Source: Xanthocytophaga agilis
GTDB lineage: Bacteria > Bacteroidota > Bacteroidia > Cytophagales > 172606-1
Direction of reading: 5' to 3'
DNA: 64,000 nucleotides
Assembly: GCF_030068605.1 (NCBI RefSeq)
Contig: NZ_JASJOU010000005.1
Location: 310,001 to 374,000, forward strand
Shown: piece after piece, positions 1 through 8,410 of the stretch
Numbering within the stretch: position 1 is the stretch's first letter
How the letters are laid out: the number at the start of each line of letters is the position of its first letter
Notes under the pieces: generated by a model
Databases searched by the model: none
What the model was told of the DNA's origin: nothing
What the model saw: only the letters and a program-made list of their open reading frames with translations
Position numbers and translations under genes: made by a program

Positions 1-3
1 TAC

Positions 4-681
4 TTACTTCTTTTGCCATGGCCATCTGAATTCTTTTTTATCTTTTCCTTTATTTTTCTTCTTCCATTTGAACGTATTATCAATAGGGAAGAAATATCTC
101 AACGATACATAGAACTGATTGTATTCTTTAAATTCTTCATCTCCATTGAAGAAAGCATTATATCCTGTAGTCAAATGAAATCCTAACAGCCTGAAACCAA
201 CAACAGGTGCAACCCCCAACTTCCCTTGTTTAAAGTTAGTAGCATAGACCAGGTTTGCTCCATATGTCAACGCTATTCTTCCTGCTTTGTACCATACACC
301 CACTTTATATTCAGCTGTATTATCCCAGAAATTATATCCGAAAGAACCTCCCACTGAGAACATACGTGGTTTAAACAAACTGATAGTTCTCCAGTGATGC
401 TCAAACCCCATTTCTAAAAAGTTATATGCACCACGCTGAAACCCTAATTGAGCTCCATAATTCCGTTGACGCAATTTACCCAGCAACGAATTACCATCTT
501 TTGGACTGAAAGTAGAATATGAATAGTTGTAAGCTGACAGTAGCTGACTAGTATCTATTGATGAACCAGAAAATGTGTCTGTATAAGCAAGAGAATAATG
601 TGCCAGATGGTCAGATAAAGAAGTGTATTGAGCCTGGACATAAAGAACAGGCAGAAAGAGAAACGCCAATAATAACCGCAT
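4..681 (-). CDS. Predicted outer-membrane beta-barrel protein
   Basis: The 225-residue product begins with a clear signal peptide (MRLLLAFLFLPVLYVQAQ, cleavage after AQA/Q). The rest alternates polar and aromatic residues in the way of short beta strands (for example around residues 135-200: YGANLVYATNF, LGFHLTTGYNAFF, YNQFYVSLRYFF). The C-terminus is a highly basic tail rich in Lys and Trp, which is unusual for a barrel and may lie in the periplasm. I infer an outer-membrane barrel of the kind common in Bacteroidota; no family name can be given. The start ATG is the only one compatible with the signal peptide, and a TAAATTTA element on the minus strand upstream resembles a -7 box. The stop lies at the edge of the window. 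Confidence 0.7.
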   Translation of the reverse strand: MRLLLAFLFLPVLYVQAQYTSLSDHLAHYSLAYTDTFSGSSIDTSQLLSAYNYSYSTFSPKDGNSLLGKLRQRNYGAQLGFQRGAYNFLEMGFEHHWRTISLFKPRMFSVGGSFGYNFWDNTAEYKVGVWYKAGRIALTYGANLVYATNFKQGKLGVAPVVGFRLLGFHLTTGYNAFFNGDEEFKEYNQFYVSLRYFFPIDNTFKWKKKNKGKDKKEFRWPWQKK

Positions 682-824
682 GCAGGATGAGTGAGTTTTA
701 TAAATTTAGACCCGATTGATGGTTGTAACAGGTTAGGGTAGTTCAATGCAAATTGGTAGAAAAGTATGTAATTGTGTAAACGTATCACATAGAATAAGAT
801 GCTCTGCGGTTGGGAAGTGAGATT

Positions 825-1451
825 TTATTGAAGTAAACGCCCATTTTCAAAATGTAGTATATTTCCAAATGATTCGTATTCATACACCTGATTGGAACAT
901 AAAATTACTAAGCGGTTCTGTACCGTTTCTGAAATTAATTTCTGATACCAGGCAATTCCTGTTGTATCAAGGTTAGAAGTAGGTTCATCCAATAACAGAA
1001 TGGGTGTATCAGAATAACAAGCTAATCCTAACTTTAGCCGTGTTTTCATTCCAGACGAAAAATTGCTGATAAACTTATCTTTTGATTTCTGCAATCCAAT
1101 TCTTTCTATAAAAGAATTTACATTCAGATTATCCCTTAATTGCTTAAATCTCAAATGAAATTCTATTACTTCAGTTAATGTCAATTCCTCAATCAATTCC
1201 AGGTATGGCGATGCTACGGAAATGTGCCGGAAAATGTTGTCTTCAGAAACAATTTTTGTTTGTAAGGAATAAGAGATCTTTCCTTCTGTAAGTGGCAAAT
1301 TCCCTGCCAGTATCTGGAGAAAGGTTGATTTTCCACTTCCATTCGGTCCGGTAATGACATAAACATTACCAGATTCAAGCGTAAGATGTATATTTCGGAA
1401 TATCCAGTCCCGATTAAATTTTCTTCCTACATTATCAAGCGTAATACGCAT
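825..1451 (-). CDS. ABC transporter ATP-binding protein, CcmA-like, without a partner permease
   Basis: A single 208-residue nucleotide-binding domain. Walker A is GPNGSGKST (35-43), the signature is FSSGM (131-135, a weak LSGGQ), and Walker B with the D-loop is ILLLDEPTSNLD (151-162). The position that normally carries the H-switch histidine reads ILCSNQ (183-188), so no His is visible there. The short length and the GPNGSGKSTFLQILAG stretch resemble the haem-exporter ATPase CcmA and other ABC-2 type ATPases. No permease gene is adjacent: upstream on the same strand is a dehydrogenase and downstream a barrel protein. Substrate unknown. It could act with a distant permease or be a regulatory ATPase. 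Confidence 0.85.
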   Translation of the reverse strand: MRITLDNVGRKFNRDWIFRNIHLTLESGNVYVITGPNGSGKSTFLQILAGNLPLTEGKISYSLQTKIVSEDNIFRHISVASPYLELIEELTLTEVIEFHLRFKQLRDNLNVNSFIERIGLQKSKDKFISNFSSGMKTRLKLGLACYSDTPILLLDEPTSNLDTTGIAWYQKLISETVQNRLVILCSNQVYEYESFGNILHFENGRLLQ

Positions 1452-1493
1452 TACAACAATTAAAGAGTTAAAAATAAAGATAGACAGGTAATT

Positions 1494-2444
1494 TTATTGC
1501 TGCATCTGGCCATTGCGCACAAAATTACGAATATGATCAATAACAACTTCCATAAGACGTTCCCGAGTTTCTACTGCAGCCCAGGCAATATGAGGAGTTA
1601 GAATTAACTTATGTTTCTTTTGAACAGATAATAAAGGATTTTGAATAGTCAGAGGCTCTTGTTCAAACACATCCAGTCCTGCACCTGCAATCTGGTCTTC
1701 ATCTATAGCCTTTGCCAAATCTGTTTCATTAATTATGCCACCCCTACCAAGATTAAGAAGAATGGCAGTAGACTTCATTTGACGTAATGTCTCGGCATTA
1801 ATCAAGTTTCGTGTTTGCTCTGTTAATGGAGAATGCACAGAAATTACGTCTGATAATTGTAAAAGATCCTCCCAACTGACATGTTTATATTTCTCGGGAC
1901 GTTGCTTACCTGATATGGAATGGTATACTACCTCCATACCAAATGCTTCTGCAATATGTGCAACCCCTCTCCCGATATCTCCTAATCCAATAATACCTAA
2001 ACGTTTTCCTTTCAATAATCTAAATTCCCGCTCCAGATGTGTAAAAGTGCGACTTTGTGTATAGCCTCCTGACTTTACATACTGATCATAATAGAGAATC
2101 TGTTCCTGCAAAGCCAGCAATAATGTAAATGTATGTTGTGCTACACTATCAACCGCATATCCAACAGCATTCTTAACAAGTATATCTCGTTGCTGAGCAA
2201 ATGTAACATCTACATTATTTATACCTGTAGCCGTTACACAAATAAGCTTTAAGTGAGTCGATTTTTCAAGTACAGCACGATCTAATACCACTTTGTTTGT
2301 AAGAACAATATCCGCATCATGTATTCTCGATAGCGTTTGGTCAGGAGTAGTTACAGGATAAATTACAAGATCACCTAATTCCTTCAGGGAAGACAGCAAA
2401 GGAACTTCTCCAAATGTTTCTGCGTCTAAAAAGATAATCTTCAT
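1494..2444 (-). CDS. D-2-hydroxyacid dehydrogenase (glycerate dehydrogenase type)
   Basis: NAD-dependent 2-hydroxyacid dehydrogenase of the SerA/HprA superfamily, 316 residues, the usual length for the short forms. The Rossmann motif GLGDIGRG is at 153-160. The catalytic set is Arg234 (in NLGRGG), Glu263 (in EQEP) and His285 (in TPHIAW). The active-site loop CVTATGINNVD (69-79) is typical of glycerate/hydroxypyruvate reductases. It would interconvert a 2-oxoacid and a D-2-hydroxyacid in the cytoplasm; the exact substrate cannot be read from sequence. Only 42 bp separate it from the downstream ABC ATPase, so the two may be cotranscribed, though no functional link is evident. It is divergent from the DAHP synthase gene. 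Confidence 0.9.
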   Translation of the reverse strand: MKIIFLDAETFGEVPLLSSLKELGDLVIYPVTTPDQTLSRIHDADIVLTNKVVLDRAVLEKSTHLKLICVTATGINNVDVTFAQQRDILVKNAVGYAVDSVAQHTFTLLLALQEQILYYDQYVKSGGYTQSRTFTHLEREFRLLKGKRLGIIGLGDIGRGVAHIAEAFGMEVVYHSISGKQRPEKYKHVSWEDLLQLSDVISVHSPLTEQTRNLINAETLRQMKSTAILLNLGRGGIINETDLAKAIDEDQIAGAGLDVFEQEPLTIQNPLLSVQKKHKLILTPHIAWAAVETRERLMEVVIDHIRNFVRNGQMQQ

Positions 2445-2813
2445 AGTGTATATATTCTTGTTTGGCGCAAAATACTACCTTTTCGGATTATATAGTGTAG
2501 CGACTGGAAGGAAAAGCAGAAAACCTTTAGATATGGAAAGGTTACATTTTAGTCAGTAAGGTTAATTTAGTAGAGACAATTATAGATAAAATAAGTAAGT
2601 AGTTTTGCTTACTGAAAAATATGCAATACATGCTTTGTTAGATGCAAAATCTACGCAGTTATAAAAGTTTTTACCAGATATTTATTTGTATTTAAGACCT
2701 AATCCATTAAATTGCTAATTATATCCAAACTTAAAAGCCAATCTACCTGTTAGTTTAGAAAAACTGATCGCTTGTTTAATCAAAACCGCATATTAGTAAT
2801 CCAGTAATATACA
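2445..2813. other. Divergent intergenic region, no gene seen
   Basis: AT-rich spacer between two divergent metabolic genes. It should carry promoters for both, but I cannot pick a convincing TAnnTTTG element. A small hairpin is visible (AACCTTT at 2522-2528 with AAAGGTT at 2537-2543, 8-nt loop). No open frame with coding character. Confidence 0.5.
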
Positions 2814-3920
2814 ATGTCAAAACAAAAACTAACGTTCAATCCTCTGTCAGCTTGGATCAATAAGGATGAGAAGAAGCCTTTGATCATTTCAGGTCCATGT
2901 AGTGCTGAGACTGAAGAGCAATTGGTAAATACCGGTTTGGCTCTTAAAAAACTTAATGTAAGTGCTATTCGTGCGGGTATTTGGAAGCCTCGTACCAAAC
3001 CTGGTACTTTTGAAGGCAATGGAGCAGCAGCTTTACCTTGGATCAAATCTGTAAAAGAAGCTACAGGACTACCGTTTGCTACTGAAGTTGCCACTCCTCA
3101 ACATATTGAAGAAGCGCTTAAGTATGGTGCAGACATTCTATGGATTGGAGCCCGTTCTACTGTAAATCCTTTTACAGTTCAGGATATGGCAGACGCATTG
3201 AAAGGTGTAGATATCCCGGTTTTGATCAAAAACCCAATCAACCCTGAGCTTGCTCTTTGGATTGGTGCTATTGAACGTATCTATAATGCTGGTATTCGTA
3301 ATATTGCAGCTATTCACCGTGGATTCTCTACTCATCGGAAAACGAAATACCGGAATGAGCCACTTTGGGGGATTGCTATTGAATTAAAGACATTATTCCC
3401 CGATCTTCCAATTATCGGAGATCCAAGCCATATCACAGGAAAAAGAACTGCTATATACGAAGCATCTCAGAAAGCACTCGATCTGAACTATGATGGTTTA
3501 ATGATCGAATCTCACCTGGATCCTGACAATGCATGGAGTGATGCGGCACAACAGGTGACTCCTGCTGCGTTGGAACAAATCCTGGCAGCATTAAAAACCC
3601 GCCAGACTACATCAGATGATGCTATGTTTATCAATCATCTGGAAGATATGCGTCATCAGATTGATGATGTTGATCGCGAACTACTGGAAATCCTGGCTCA
3701 GCGTATGAACATTGTAGAGAAAGCCGGAGAATACAAACGCGAGCATAATGTAACTGTATTTCAGCAGGATCGTTGGTCTGAAATCTTCAAAACACGTCCT
3801 GAATGGGCAGAGAAGATGAAAATCAATAAAGATTTTGTAGCAGAGATGTTTAAACTTATTCATACAGAATCTATCCGTCTCCAGACTGAAGTTTCTGAAC
3901 GCGAGAAAATTAAAGCTTAA
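2814..3920 (+). CDS. Bifunctional DAHP synthase / chorismate mutase
   Basis: Two enzymes of aromatic amino acid synthesis fused in 368 residues. Residues about 20-262 are a DAHP synthase of the KDO8P-synthase-like type (GPCSAE 27-32, AIRAGIWKPRTKPGTFEG 51-68, IGARS 111-115, HRGFSTHRKTKYRN 168-181, GDPSHITGKR 202-211). Residues about 272-360 are an AroQ-type helical chorismate mutase (EDMRHQIDDVDRELLEILAQ, with Arg280, Arg298 and Lys303 placed as in the family). The first makes DAHP from PEP and erythrose-4-phosphate; the second turns chorismate into prephenate. This domain order is common in Bacteroidota. The mutase domain may allow feedback control, which is known for some fusions but not shown here. 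It is monocistronic, ended by a strong terminator. Confidence 0.95.
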   Translation: MSKQKLTFNPLSAWINKDEKKPLIISGPCSAETEEQLVNTGLALKKLNVSAIRAGIWKPRTKPGTFEGNGAAALPWIKSVKEATGLPFATEVATPQHIEEALKYGADILWIGARSTVNPFTVQDMADALKGVDIPVLIKNPINPELALWIGAIERIYNAGIRNIAAIHRGFSTHRKTKYRNEPLWGIAIELKTLFPDLPIIGDPSHITGKRTAIYEASQKALDLNYDGLMIESHLDPDNAWSDAAQQVTPAALEQILAALKTRQTTSDDAMFINHLEDMRHQIDDVDRELLEILAQRMNIVEKAGEYKREHNVTVFQQDRWSEIFKTRPEWAEKMKINKDFVAEMFKLIHTESIRLQTEVSEREKIKA

Positions 3921-3937
3921 TTTAATTGAACAAACAG

Positions 3938-3972
3938 AAAAAACTCCATTCATTCTTGAGTGGAGTTTTTTT
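3938..3972. terminator. Bidirectional terminator between the DAHP synthase and MFS genes
   Basis: Inverted repeat AAAAAACTCCA (3938-3948) and TGGAGTTTTTT (3961-3971) with a 12-nt loop, T-run on both strands. It serves two convergent genes. Confidence 0.85.
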
Positions 3973-3990
3973 ATGTCTGTCAATTACCTT

Positions 3991-5376
3991 TTAATGATTA
4001 TACAAAAGTTGTGAATGTATTTTTATCTGTCGTTGATAAATCCACATCCATCCAATAGCAATCAGAGCATATATAGTTAGCACAGATACAGGTAAAGGAG
4101 TTACAGTTCCTTCCGCATGGCCAATTCGCATACATAGTGCTAATATAGATAGTCCTAATCCTGCTCCCATAAAATATGCAGTGGTAGATACACTAGAACC
4201 TACACCTTGTTTCTCATTTGGAATTTTCTGAATGGCCATGGCTGTCAGGCTGGGAAAACAGATTGCCATACCACTTCCTGTAACACATGCTACAGAGGAT
4301 AAAATGACAAACAGGTTATAATCCAGCCAGAATACTGTTAGTAATAATGAAGCTCCTGTTAGCATTAAGGTCATACCAAGTATTCCAATCTGAACTATAT
4401 TCATCTTCTTTAAGAATACAGGTAACAAAAACTTAGAAATCAGAGAAGATAATATACTGAATGGAACCAATAATAAACCTGACTTTGCCGCACTGAAATG
4501 CATATTTTGTTGCAGTATCAGAGATAAAAGAAATAGATAACCAGAAAAGAAAGCTCCTAATAGCAAACAGGTCCCATTGCCCAAAATGGTAATTGGATGT
4601 TGAAATAAAAAGAATTCAATTAGTGGAGTATTTTGACGTTTGCTTCTATAAACAAACAACCAGAGACCTCCTAAAATTAACAGAAGCATAACTCCTGTAC
4701 TGATAAACTTGTCTTGTATATCTGCAAGGTCATGTACAACATAAGATAATGCAACAATTATTACTGTTAGCAAAACTCCTGACAAGATATCAGGTTTATT
4801 TTTGTCATCAGTAGTCTGATCGTTATCTATATATTGGTAAGCCATGTATAGAGCTACGGCGATAACTGGTACATTAATGAAAAAAATCCACTGCCAGCCA
4901 AAATAGGTGGCAATCAACCCTCCCAGAGAAAGACCACATCCAGAGCCTATAGCTGCAAATGAACTAAAGATGCCCAATGCCTTATTGCGTTCATGACTTG
5001 CTGTAAATGTATTGGTAATGATTGACATAGCAGAGGGCATTGCCATAGCTGCAGCTAACCCCTGTAATGCCCGGAATCCCATTAACCAAGAAAATGAGGG
5101 AGCTAAACCGGCTCCTAATGAAGTAATCAGAAACAAAGCACTTCCAGCCAGAAATATTCTTTTTCTCCCCATTACATCCGACAATGTTCCTCCTACAACC
5201 AGAAAACCGCCATAGAACAACAGATATACAGTTTGTAGCCATTGGATGGTTTCATTAGCTACCCCAAATTCTGTTTTAATCAATGGCATTGCCAGATTTA
5301 AGATGGCAATATCTAATGCTTCAAAGAATATGGCAGTTGAAGCTACTATAAGGATAATATTTTTTCTATTAATCAC
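3991..5376 (-). CDS. MFS drug-efflux-type transporter (DHA2 family)
   Basis: Inner-membrane proton-driven exporter of about 461 residues and roughly 14 hydrophobic segments, the topology of the DHA2 drug:H+ antiporters. The loop motif GGTLSDVMGRKRIFL (motif A) and the motif-C-like GSGCGLSLGGLIATYFGW are visible. The reading frame is open to a TTG at 5400, but that codon lies inside a minus-strand -7 box TAATTTTG (5405-5398). I therefore start at the GTG at 5376, which gives MINRKNIILIVASTAIFFEA. The gene is divergent from an Lrp-type regulator 112 bp away, which suggests control by that regulator. Substrate unknown. Confidence 0.85.
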   Translation of the reverse strand: MINRKNIILIVASTAIFFEALDIAILNLAMPLIKTEFGVANETIQWLQTVYLLFYGGFLVVGGTLSDVMGRKRIFLAGSALFLITSLGAGLAPSFSWLMGFRALQGLAAAMAMPSAMSIITNTFTASHERNKALGIFSSFAAIGSGCGLSLGGLIATYFGWQWIFFINVPVIAVALYMAYQYIDNDQTTDDKNKPDILSGVLLTVIIVALSYVVHDLADIQDKFISTGVMLLLILGGLWLFVYRSKRQNTPLIEFFLFQHPITILGNGTCLLLGAFFSGYLFLLSLILQQNMHFSAAKSGLLLVPFSILSSLISKFLLPVFLKKMNIVQIGILGMTLMLTGASLLLTVFWLDYNLFVILSSVACVTGSGMAICFPSLTAMAIQKIPNEKQGVGSSVSTTAYFMGAGLGLSILALCMRIGHAEGTVTPLPVSVLTIYALIAIGWMWIYQRQIKIHSQLLYNH

Positions 5377-5397
5377 AATACATACATTTGTTCTACA

Positions 5398-5405
5398 CAA
5401 AATTA
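5398..5405 (-). promoter_or_regulatory. -7 promoter element of the MFS gene
   Basis: On the minus strand the bases read TAATTTTG, a full match to the Bacteroidota -7 consensus TAnnTTTG, 22 bases before the chosen GTG start. Confidence 0.55.
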
Positions 5406-5488
5406 CATATTGCCCATATAAGTGCTATATAAAGTATCAAATACAGAATATTTATACATTTATTATATATTAAACAGAACAGATACAC

Positions 5489-5995
5489 ATGTCAAGTACA
5501 TATAATACTACCTTAGCAGAACATATGTCTAATCCGGCTTTGGTATTGGATTCCAAAGACTATGAAATTTTGCGTTTACTGCAGGAGAACGCGAAAAGTA
5601 CAGTAAGAGAAATAGCCGCTAAAGTACACCTGAGTACAACACCTGTGCATGATCGGATCAAGCGGATGGAAAACAATGGAGTGATTAAGCAATATGCTGC
5701 TCTGGTTGATCGTCGTTTGGTACGTAAAGGGATTATGGTTATCTGTTATGTATCCTTAAAGGAGCATACCAAAAAAGTAGGAGGAAGATTTATTGAAGCT
5801 ATTCTTCAAATGAGATCTGTCATTGAATGTTATACTATCTCAGGGGAATTTGACTTTATGCTTAAGATCATTGCAGAGAGTATGGATGACTATCATACCT
5901 TTTATATCAATGAACTCAGTGAAATCAAAGGTATCCGATACATGCAGAGTATTTTTGTGATGAATGTAATCAAGGATACTCATCAGATTATTTGA
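5489..5995 (+). CDS. Lrp/AsnC family transcriptional regulator
   Basis: 168 residues. The N-terminal winged helix (about 22-70) includes DYEILRLLQENAKSTVREIAAKVHLSTTPVHDRIKRMENNGVI, the standard AsnC-type DNA-binding region. The C-terminal ligand-binding/oligomerisation (RAM) domain follows (about 85-160, with SVIECYTISGEFDFMLKI, typical of the family). An N-terminal extension of about 20 residues is present; an internal ATG at residue 12 is an alternative start. TACATTTA (5455-5462) is a likely -7 box. Its divergence from the MFS exporter suggests an exporter-regulator pair, as Lrp proteins often control amino-acid efflux pumps. The ligand is unknown. Confidence 0.92.
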   Translation: MSSTYNTTLAEHMSNPALVLDSKDYEILRLLQENAKSTVREIAAKVHLSTTPVHDRIKRMENNGVIKQYAALVDRRLVRKGIMVICYVSLKEHTKKVGGRFIEAILQMRSVIECYTISGEFDFMLKIIAESMDDYHTFYINELSEIKGIRYMQSIFVMNVIKDTHQII

Positions 5996-6039
5996 GAATG
6001 TATTAAGAAGTTGGATTCTGTAATAGCGAGGACAGTGAG

Positions 6040-6365
6040 TTATCAGGATTCTGGTTATATCTCAAGATTATCAGAGTCCTGATACTTAAATAAAGTAATC
6101 AGATTTCTGATAGTGTGAAATTATAATCAGTAGCTTGATATTTTTCCAAAGTGACTGGAATTCCAGTCATTGGCAGAAGCGACCGAAACTCCAGTTAAAC
6201 AAACTTTTGAACTAAAGTCCAGTCATCTATGAAAGTGAACAGAGTTTAGGTCAATGAAGAAAGTGACCATTATTCGAATATTTCTTGAAAGTGATCGGTA
6301 TTCCAGTCAAACGCAAAAATGATTTGAATAATGGTCAAAAATATTTTTAATTAGAAATCCATTTG
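6040..6365. repeat. 28-bp-period array of degenerate 18-bp palindromes (copy A)
   Basis: Units of 18 bases begin exactly every 28 bases at 6040, 6068, 6096, 6124 (decayed), 6152, 6180, 6208, 6236, 6264, 6292, 6320 and 6348 (decayed). The clearest is the perfect palindrome TGACTGGAATTCCAGTCA at 6152-6169; others include TGATCGGTATTCCAGTCA (6292-6309) and TGATTTGAATAATGGTCA (6320-6337). The first three follow an ATCAG...CTGAT pattern (for example TTATCAGGATTCTGGTTA). The 10-bp spacers often end in AAAG. The array fills the gap between two convergent genes. Related arrays occur at three other sites in the window. Confidence 0.8.
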
Positions 6366-6451
6366 CTTTTGCTGACATCAAGGCCATGAACAGATTTCTG
6401 ATCATCATTTAGATTGTGCATGATTCGTTGCACACTATTATATATCTTGAG

Positions 6452-7372
6452 TTATTGTGCAATTGTGTTTCCTCGCAGAAATTCATCTATCTTCATTCGT
6501 TTTTTTCCTTCTATCTGCAATTCCTTTATTTCAATCCATCCATCTGTAGTCTTGAATCGCAGATACGTTTTATTATCAGAAGAAACAGATCCAGGCTGTA
6601 GAGTTTCTCCATTTGTAGTATAGAATTTCTCTGCCTGAAAAATTTTACACGTTTTTCCATTTACTCTAGTCCACGCACCTGGATAAGGAGAAAGTCCCCT
6701 TATAAAATTGTATATCTTCTCAACTGACTGTTCAAAATTGATTTCACATGTTTCTGTAAAAATCTTGGGTGCCATCTTAGCAGGCTTAGACAGATCCTGA
6801 GGTATCTGAGGATAATTACCTGTATCTACAGCTGTAACAGTTTTAAGGACAAGTTTCGCCCCTTTATGCATCAAACGTTCATAGACAGTTCCCACATTAT
6901 CTGTTTCAGAGATAGGTTCATGGTCCTGAAAGATAATATTACCTGTATCTATCTCATGTTGCAGAAAAAAAGTTGAGGCACCAGTTTCTTTTTCCCCGTT
7001 AATAATAGCCCAGTTAATAGGCGCAGCTCCACGATAATCAGGTAATAAAGAAGCATGCAGATTAAAAGTACCCTTGGGAGGCATATTCCAAACAACTTCC
7101 GGAAGCATTCGAAAAGCAACCACTACCTGCAAATCTGCTTTATAGCTTTTCAATTCTTCTAAAAACTCAGGATTTTTCAGTTTTTCAGGCTGCAGTACAG
7201 GAATACTATGTTTAAGCGCAGCTTCTTTTACGGGTGAAGCCACAAGCTTTAATCCTCTTCCTGCGGGTTTATCAGGAGCTGTAATTACAGCAACTACATT
7301 GTAATTATTCTCTACCAATATTTCCAGGCTAGGTACTGCAAATTCAGGCGTACCCATAAATATGATTCGCAT
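6452..7372 (-). CDS. fmt: Methionyl-tRNA formyltransferase
   Basis: Adds a formyl group from 10-formyl-THF to initiator Met-tRNA. The 306-residue product starts MRIIFMGTPEFAVPSLEIL. It has the formyltransferase core with KPAGRG, HASLLPDYRGAAPINWAII (catalytic His and the SLLPxxRG loop) and the DTGN/ADTG-type region, then the OB-like C-terminal domain (GAWTRVNGKTCKIFQAE). The frame stays open for 25 more codons upstream to 7447, but those residues have no family counterpart, so I start at 7372. It is encoded opposite the greA gene and is not next to def, its common partner elsewhere. Confidence 0.95.
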   Translation of the reverse strand: MRIIFMGTPEFAVPSLEILVENNYNVVAVITAPDKPAGRGLKLVASPVKEAALKHSIPVLQPEKLKNPEFLEELKSYKADLQVVVAFRMLPEVVWNMPPKGTFNLHASLLPDYRGAAPINWAIINGEKETGASTFFLQHEIDTGNIIFQDHEPISETDNVGTVYERLMHKGAKLVLKTVTAVDTGNYPQIPQDLSKPAKMAPKIFTETCEINFEQSVEKIYNFIRGLSPYPGAWTRVNGKTCKIFQAEKFYTTNGETLQPGSVSSDNKTYLRFKTTDGWIEIKELQIEGKKRMKIDEFLRGNTIAQ

Positions 7373-7549
7373 AACAAAAAATGTTAGATATGTAAATAAC
7401 TTGTCCAACTCTTCACCAAAAGTAGTATCCTTCAACTGGCTTCCCAAACTTCTTTTATTAGGAATCTACATTCCATATGTGTAACACAAAATAAGAATTC
7501 TCCTTTTTGAATAAACCCAATAACAAATAATAACTTTCGAAGAAGTCAC

Positions 7550-7580
7550 TTGCTCTATTCAACGAAAATTCGTATTTTAG
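7550..7580 (+). promoter_or_regulatory. Promoter of the RNA candidate upstream of greA
   Basis: TTG at 7550-7552, a 20-bp spacer, then TATTTTAG at 7573-7580, close to the Bacteroidota -33/-7 pattern (TTG ... TAnnTTTG). Transcription would begin near 7587. Confidence 0.55.
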
Positions 7581-7586
7581 CGCTTA

Positions 7587-7776
7587 TCTTACAGACTTCC
7601 GCAAGAGTAGTTGGCTCTTGCGGTTTGTTTTTGTCTATACTAATGCAAGAGATAACGTTCAATTTGATTTCTCCGGATCAGTTTTACTCGTCCGGTTCAG
7701 GATTTGGTTAACAGGTTCTGCAAGGCTATTGGTATACGTTTTGTAGGACGGCTTGTAGTTACAGCCGTTTTTTTTA
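7587..7776 (+). ncRNA. Candidate structured small RNA (6S-like in size and layout)
   Basis: A stretch of about 190 nt with its own promoter and terminator and no reading frame. Visible pairing: a 9-bp hairpin CCGCAAGAG (7599-7607) with CTCTTGCGG (7615-7623) followed by a T-rich run; a long-range stem TATACTAAT (7636-7644) with ATTGGTATA (7728-7736); CCGGA (7673-7677) with TCCGG (7691-7695). A second GCAAGAG (7645-7651) could compete with the first for CTCTTGC. Size and long-hairpin shape recall 6S RNA, but the sequence itself was not recognised. An attenuator or leader of greA is the alternative. Confidence 0.45.
7748..7776 (+). terminator. Intrinsic terminator of the RNA candidate
   Basis: ACGGC/GCCGT with an inner TGTA/TACA stem (7748-7768) followed by eight T. 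It lies 56 bp before greA, so greA needs read-through or its own promoter. Confidence 0.75.
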
Positions 7777-7831
7777 TTGTCATATATACACTGAATTCAA
7801 TTAAAAATAAACAACTTAAACATATAAAAAG

Positions 7832-8305
7832 ATGAGTAAGATCTCGTATTACACGCAAGAAGGATTAACTAGGCTTCGGGATGAATTGATAGAGCTACGG
7901 ACTAAAGGCCGTGCGGATATTGCCAGACAGATTGCTGAAGCCCGTGATAAAGGTGATCTAAGTGAAAATGCAGAGTATGATGCAGCCAAAGATGCACAGG
8001 GCCTTCTGGAACTGAAGATATCTAAGCTGGAGGATCTGGTTGCAAATGCACGTTTAATTGATGAGTCTTCTATCGACACATCTCAAGTATCTATCTTGTC
8101 GAAAGTGAAGATTAAAAATAAGAAAAATGGAACAACTGTTACCTATACACTGGTATCAGAAGAAGAAGCAGACCTTAAAACCGGAAAAATTTCAGTGCAA
8201 TCTCCTATTGGAAAAGGATTGTTAGGAAAGAAAGTAGGAGAAGTTGCCTCCATTACAGTTCCTGCCGGGCAAATGGAATTTGAAGTCGTTGATATCACCC
8301 GCTAA
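7832..8305 (+). CDS. greA: Transcription elongation factor GreA
   Basis: Stimulates cleavage of backtracked RNA in RNA polymerase. At 157 residues it has the normal GreA length. The N-terminal coiled coil includes LRDELIELRTKGRADIARQIAEARDKGDLSENAEYDAAKD, with the acidic tip residues in DLSENAEYD that reach the catalytic centre. The C-terminal FKBP-like domain ends with SPIGKGLLGKKVGEVASITVPAG. It lies downstream of a terminator-bounded RNA candidate and 105 bp before a HIT-family gene. Confidence 0.96.
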   Translation: MSKISYYTQEGLTRLRDELIELRTKGRADIARQIAEARDKGDLSENAEYDAAKDAQGLLELKISKLEDLVANARLIDESSIDTSQVSILSKVKIKNKKNGTTVTYTLVSEEEADLKTGKISVQSPIGKGLLGKKVGEVASITVPAGQMEFEVVDITR

Positions 8306-8314
8306 GAATTTTTC

Positions 8315-8400
8315 GTTTACTGATTATTAGTATAATACAGATATTGTGTTCAAAAAGATACTATTTTTGGAGAACTCATTTATCCTGATAATCAGTAAAC
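8315..8400 (+). repeat. Long inverted repeat in the greA-HIT spacer
   Basis: GTTTACTGATTATTAG (8315-8330) pairs with CTGATAATCAGTAAAC (8385-8400) with one mismatch. It begins 10 bases after the greA stop and ends 10 bases before the next ATG. Confidence 0.75.
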
Positions 8401-8410
8401 ATACTTAAGC

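Noticed and set aside
3138-3335. Minus-strand frames inside the DAHP synthase gene
   Set aside because: Fully covered by a well-conserved enzyme on the plus strand; no independent signal.
6040-6365. CRISPR array
   Set aside because: The 28-bp pitch looked CRISPR-like, but the repeats are degenerate, the spacers are only about 10 bp and similar to each other, and no cas gene is near.
6414-6623. Plus-strand frames over the end of fmt
   Set aside because: Shadows of the fmt coding sequence on the opposite strand; no start context or family likeness.
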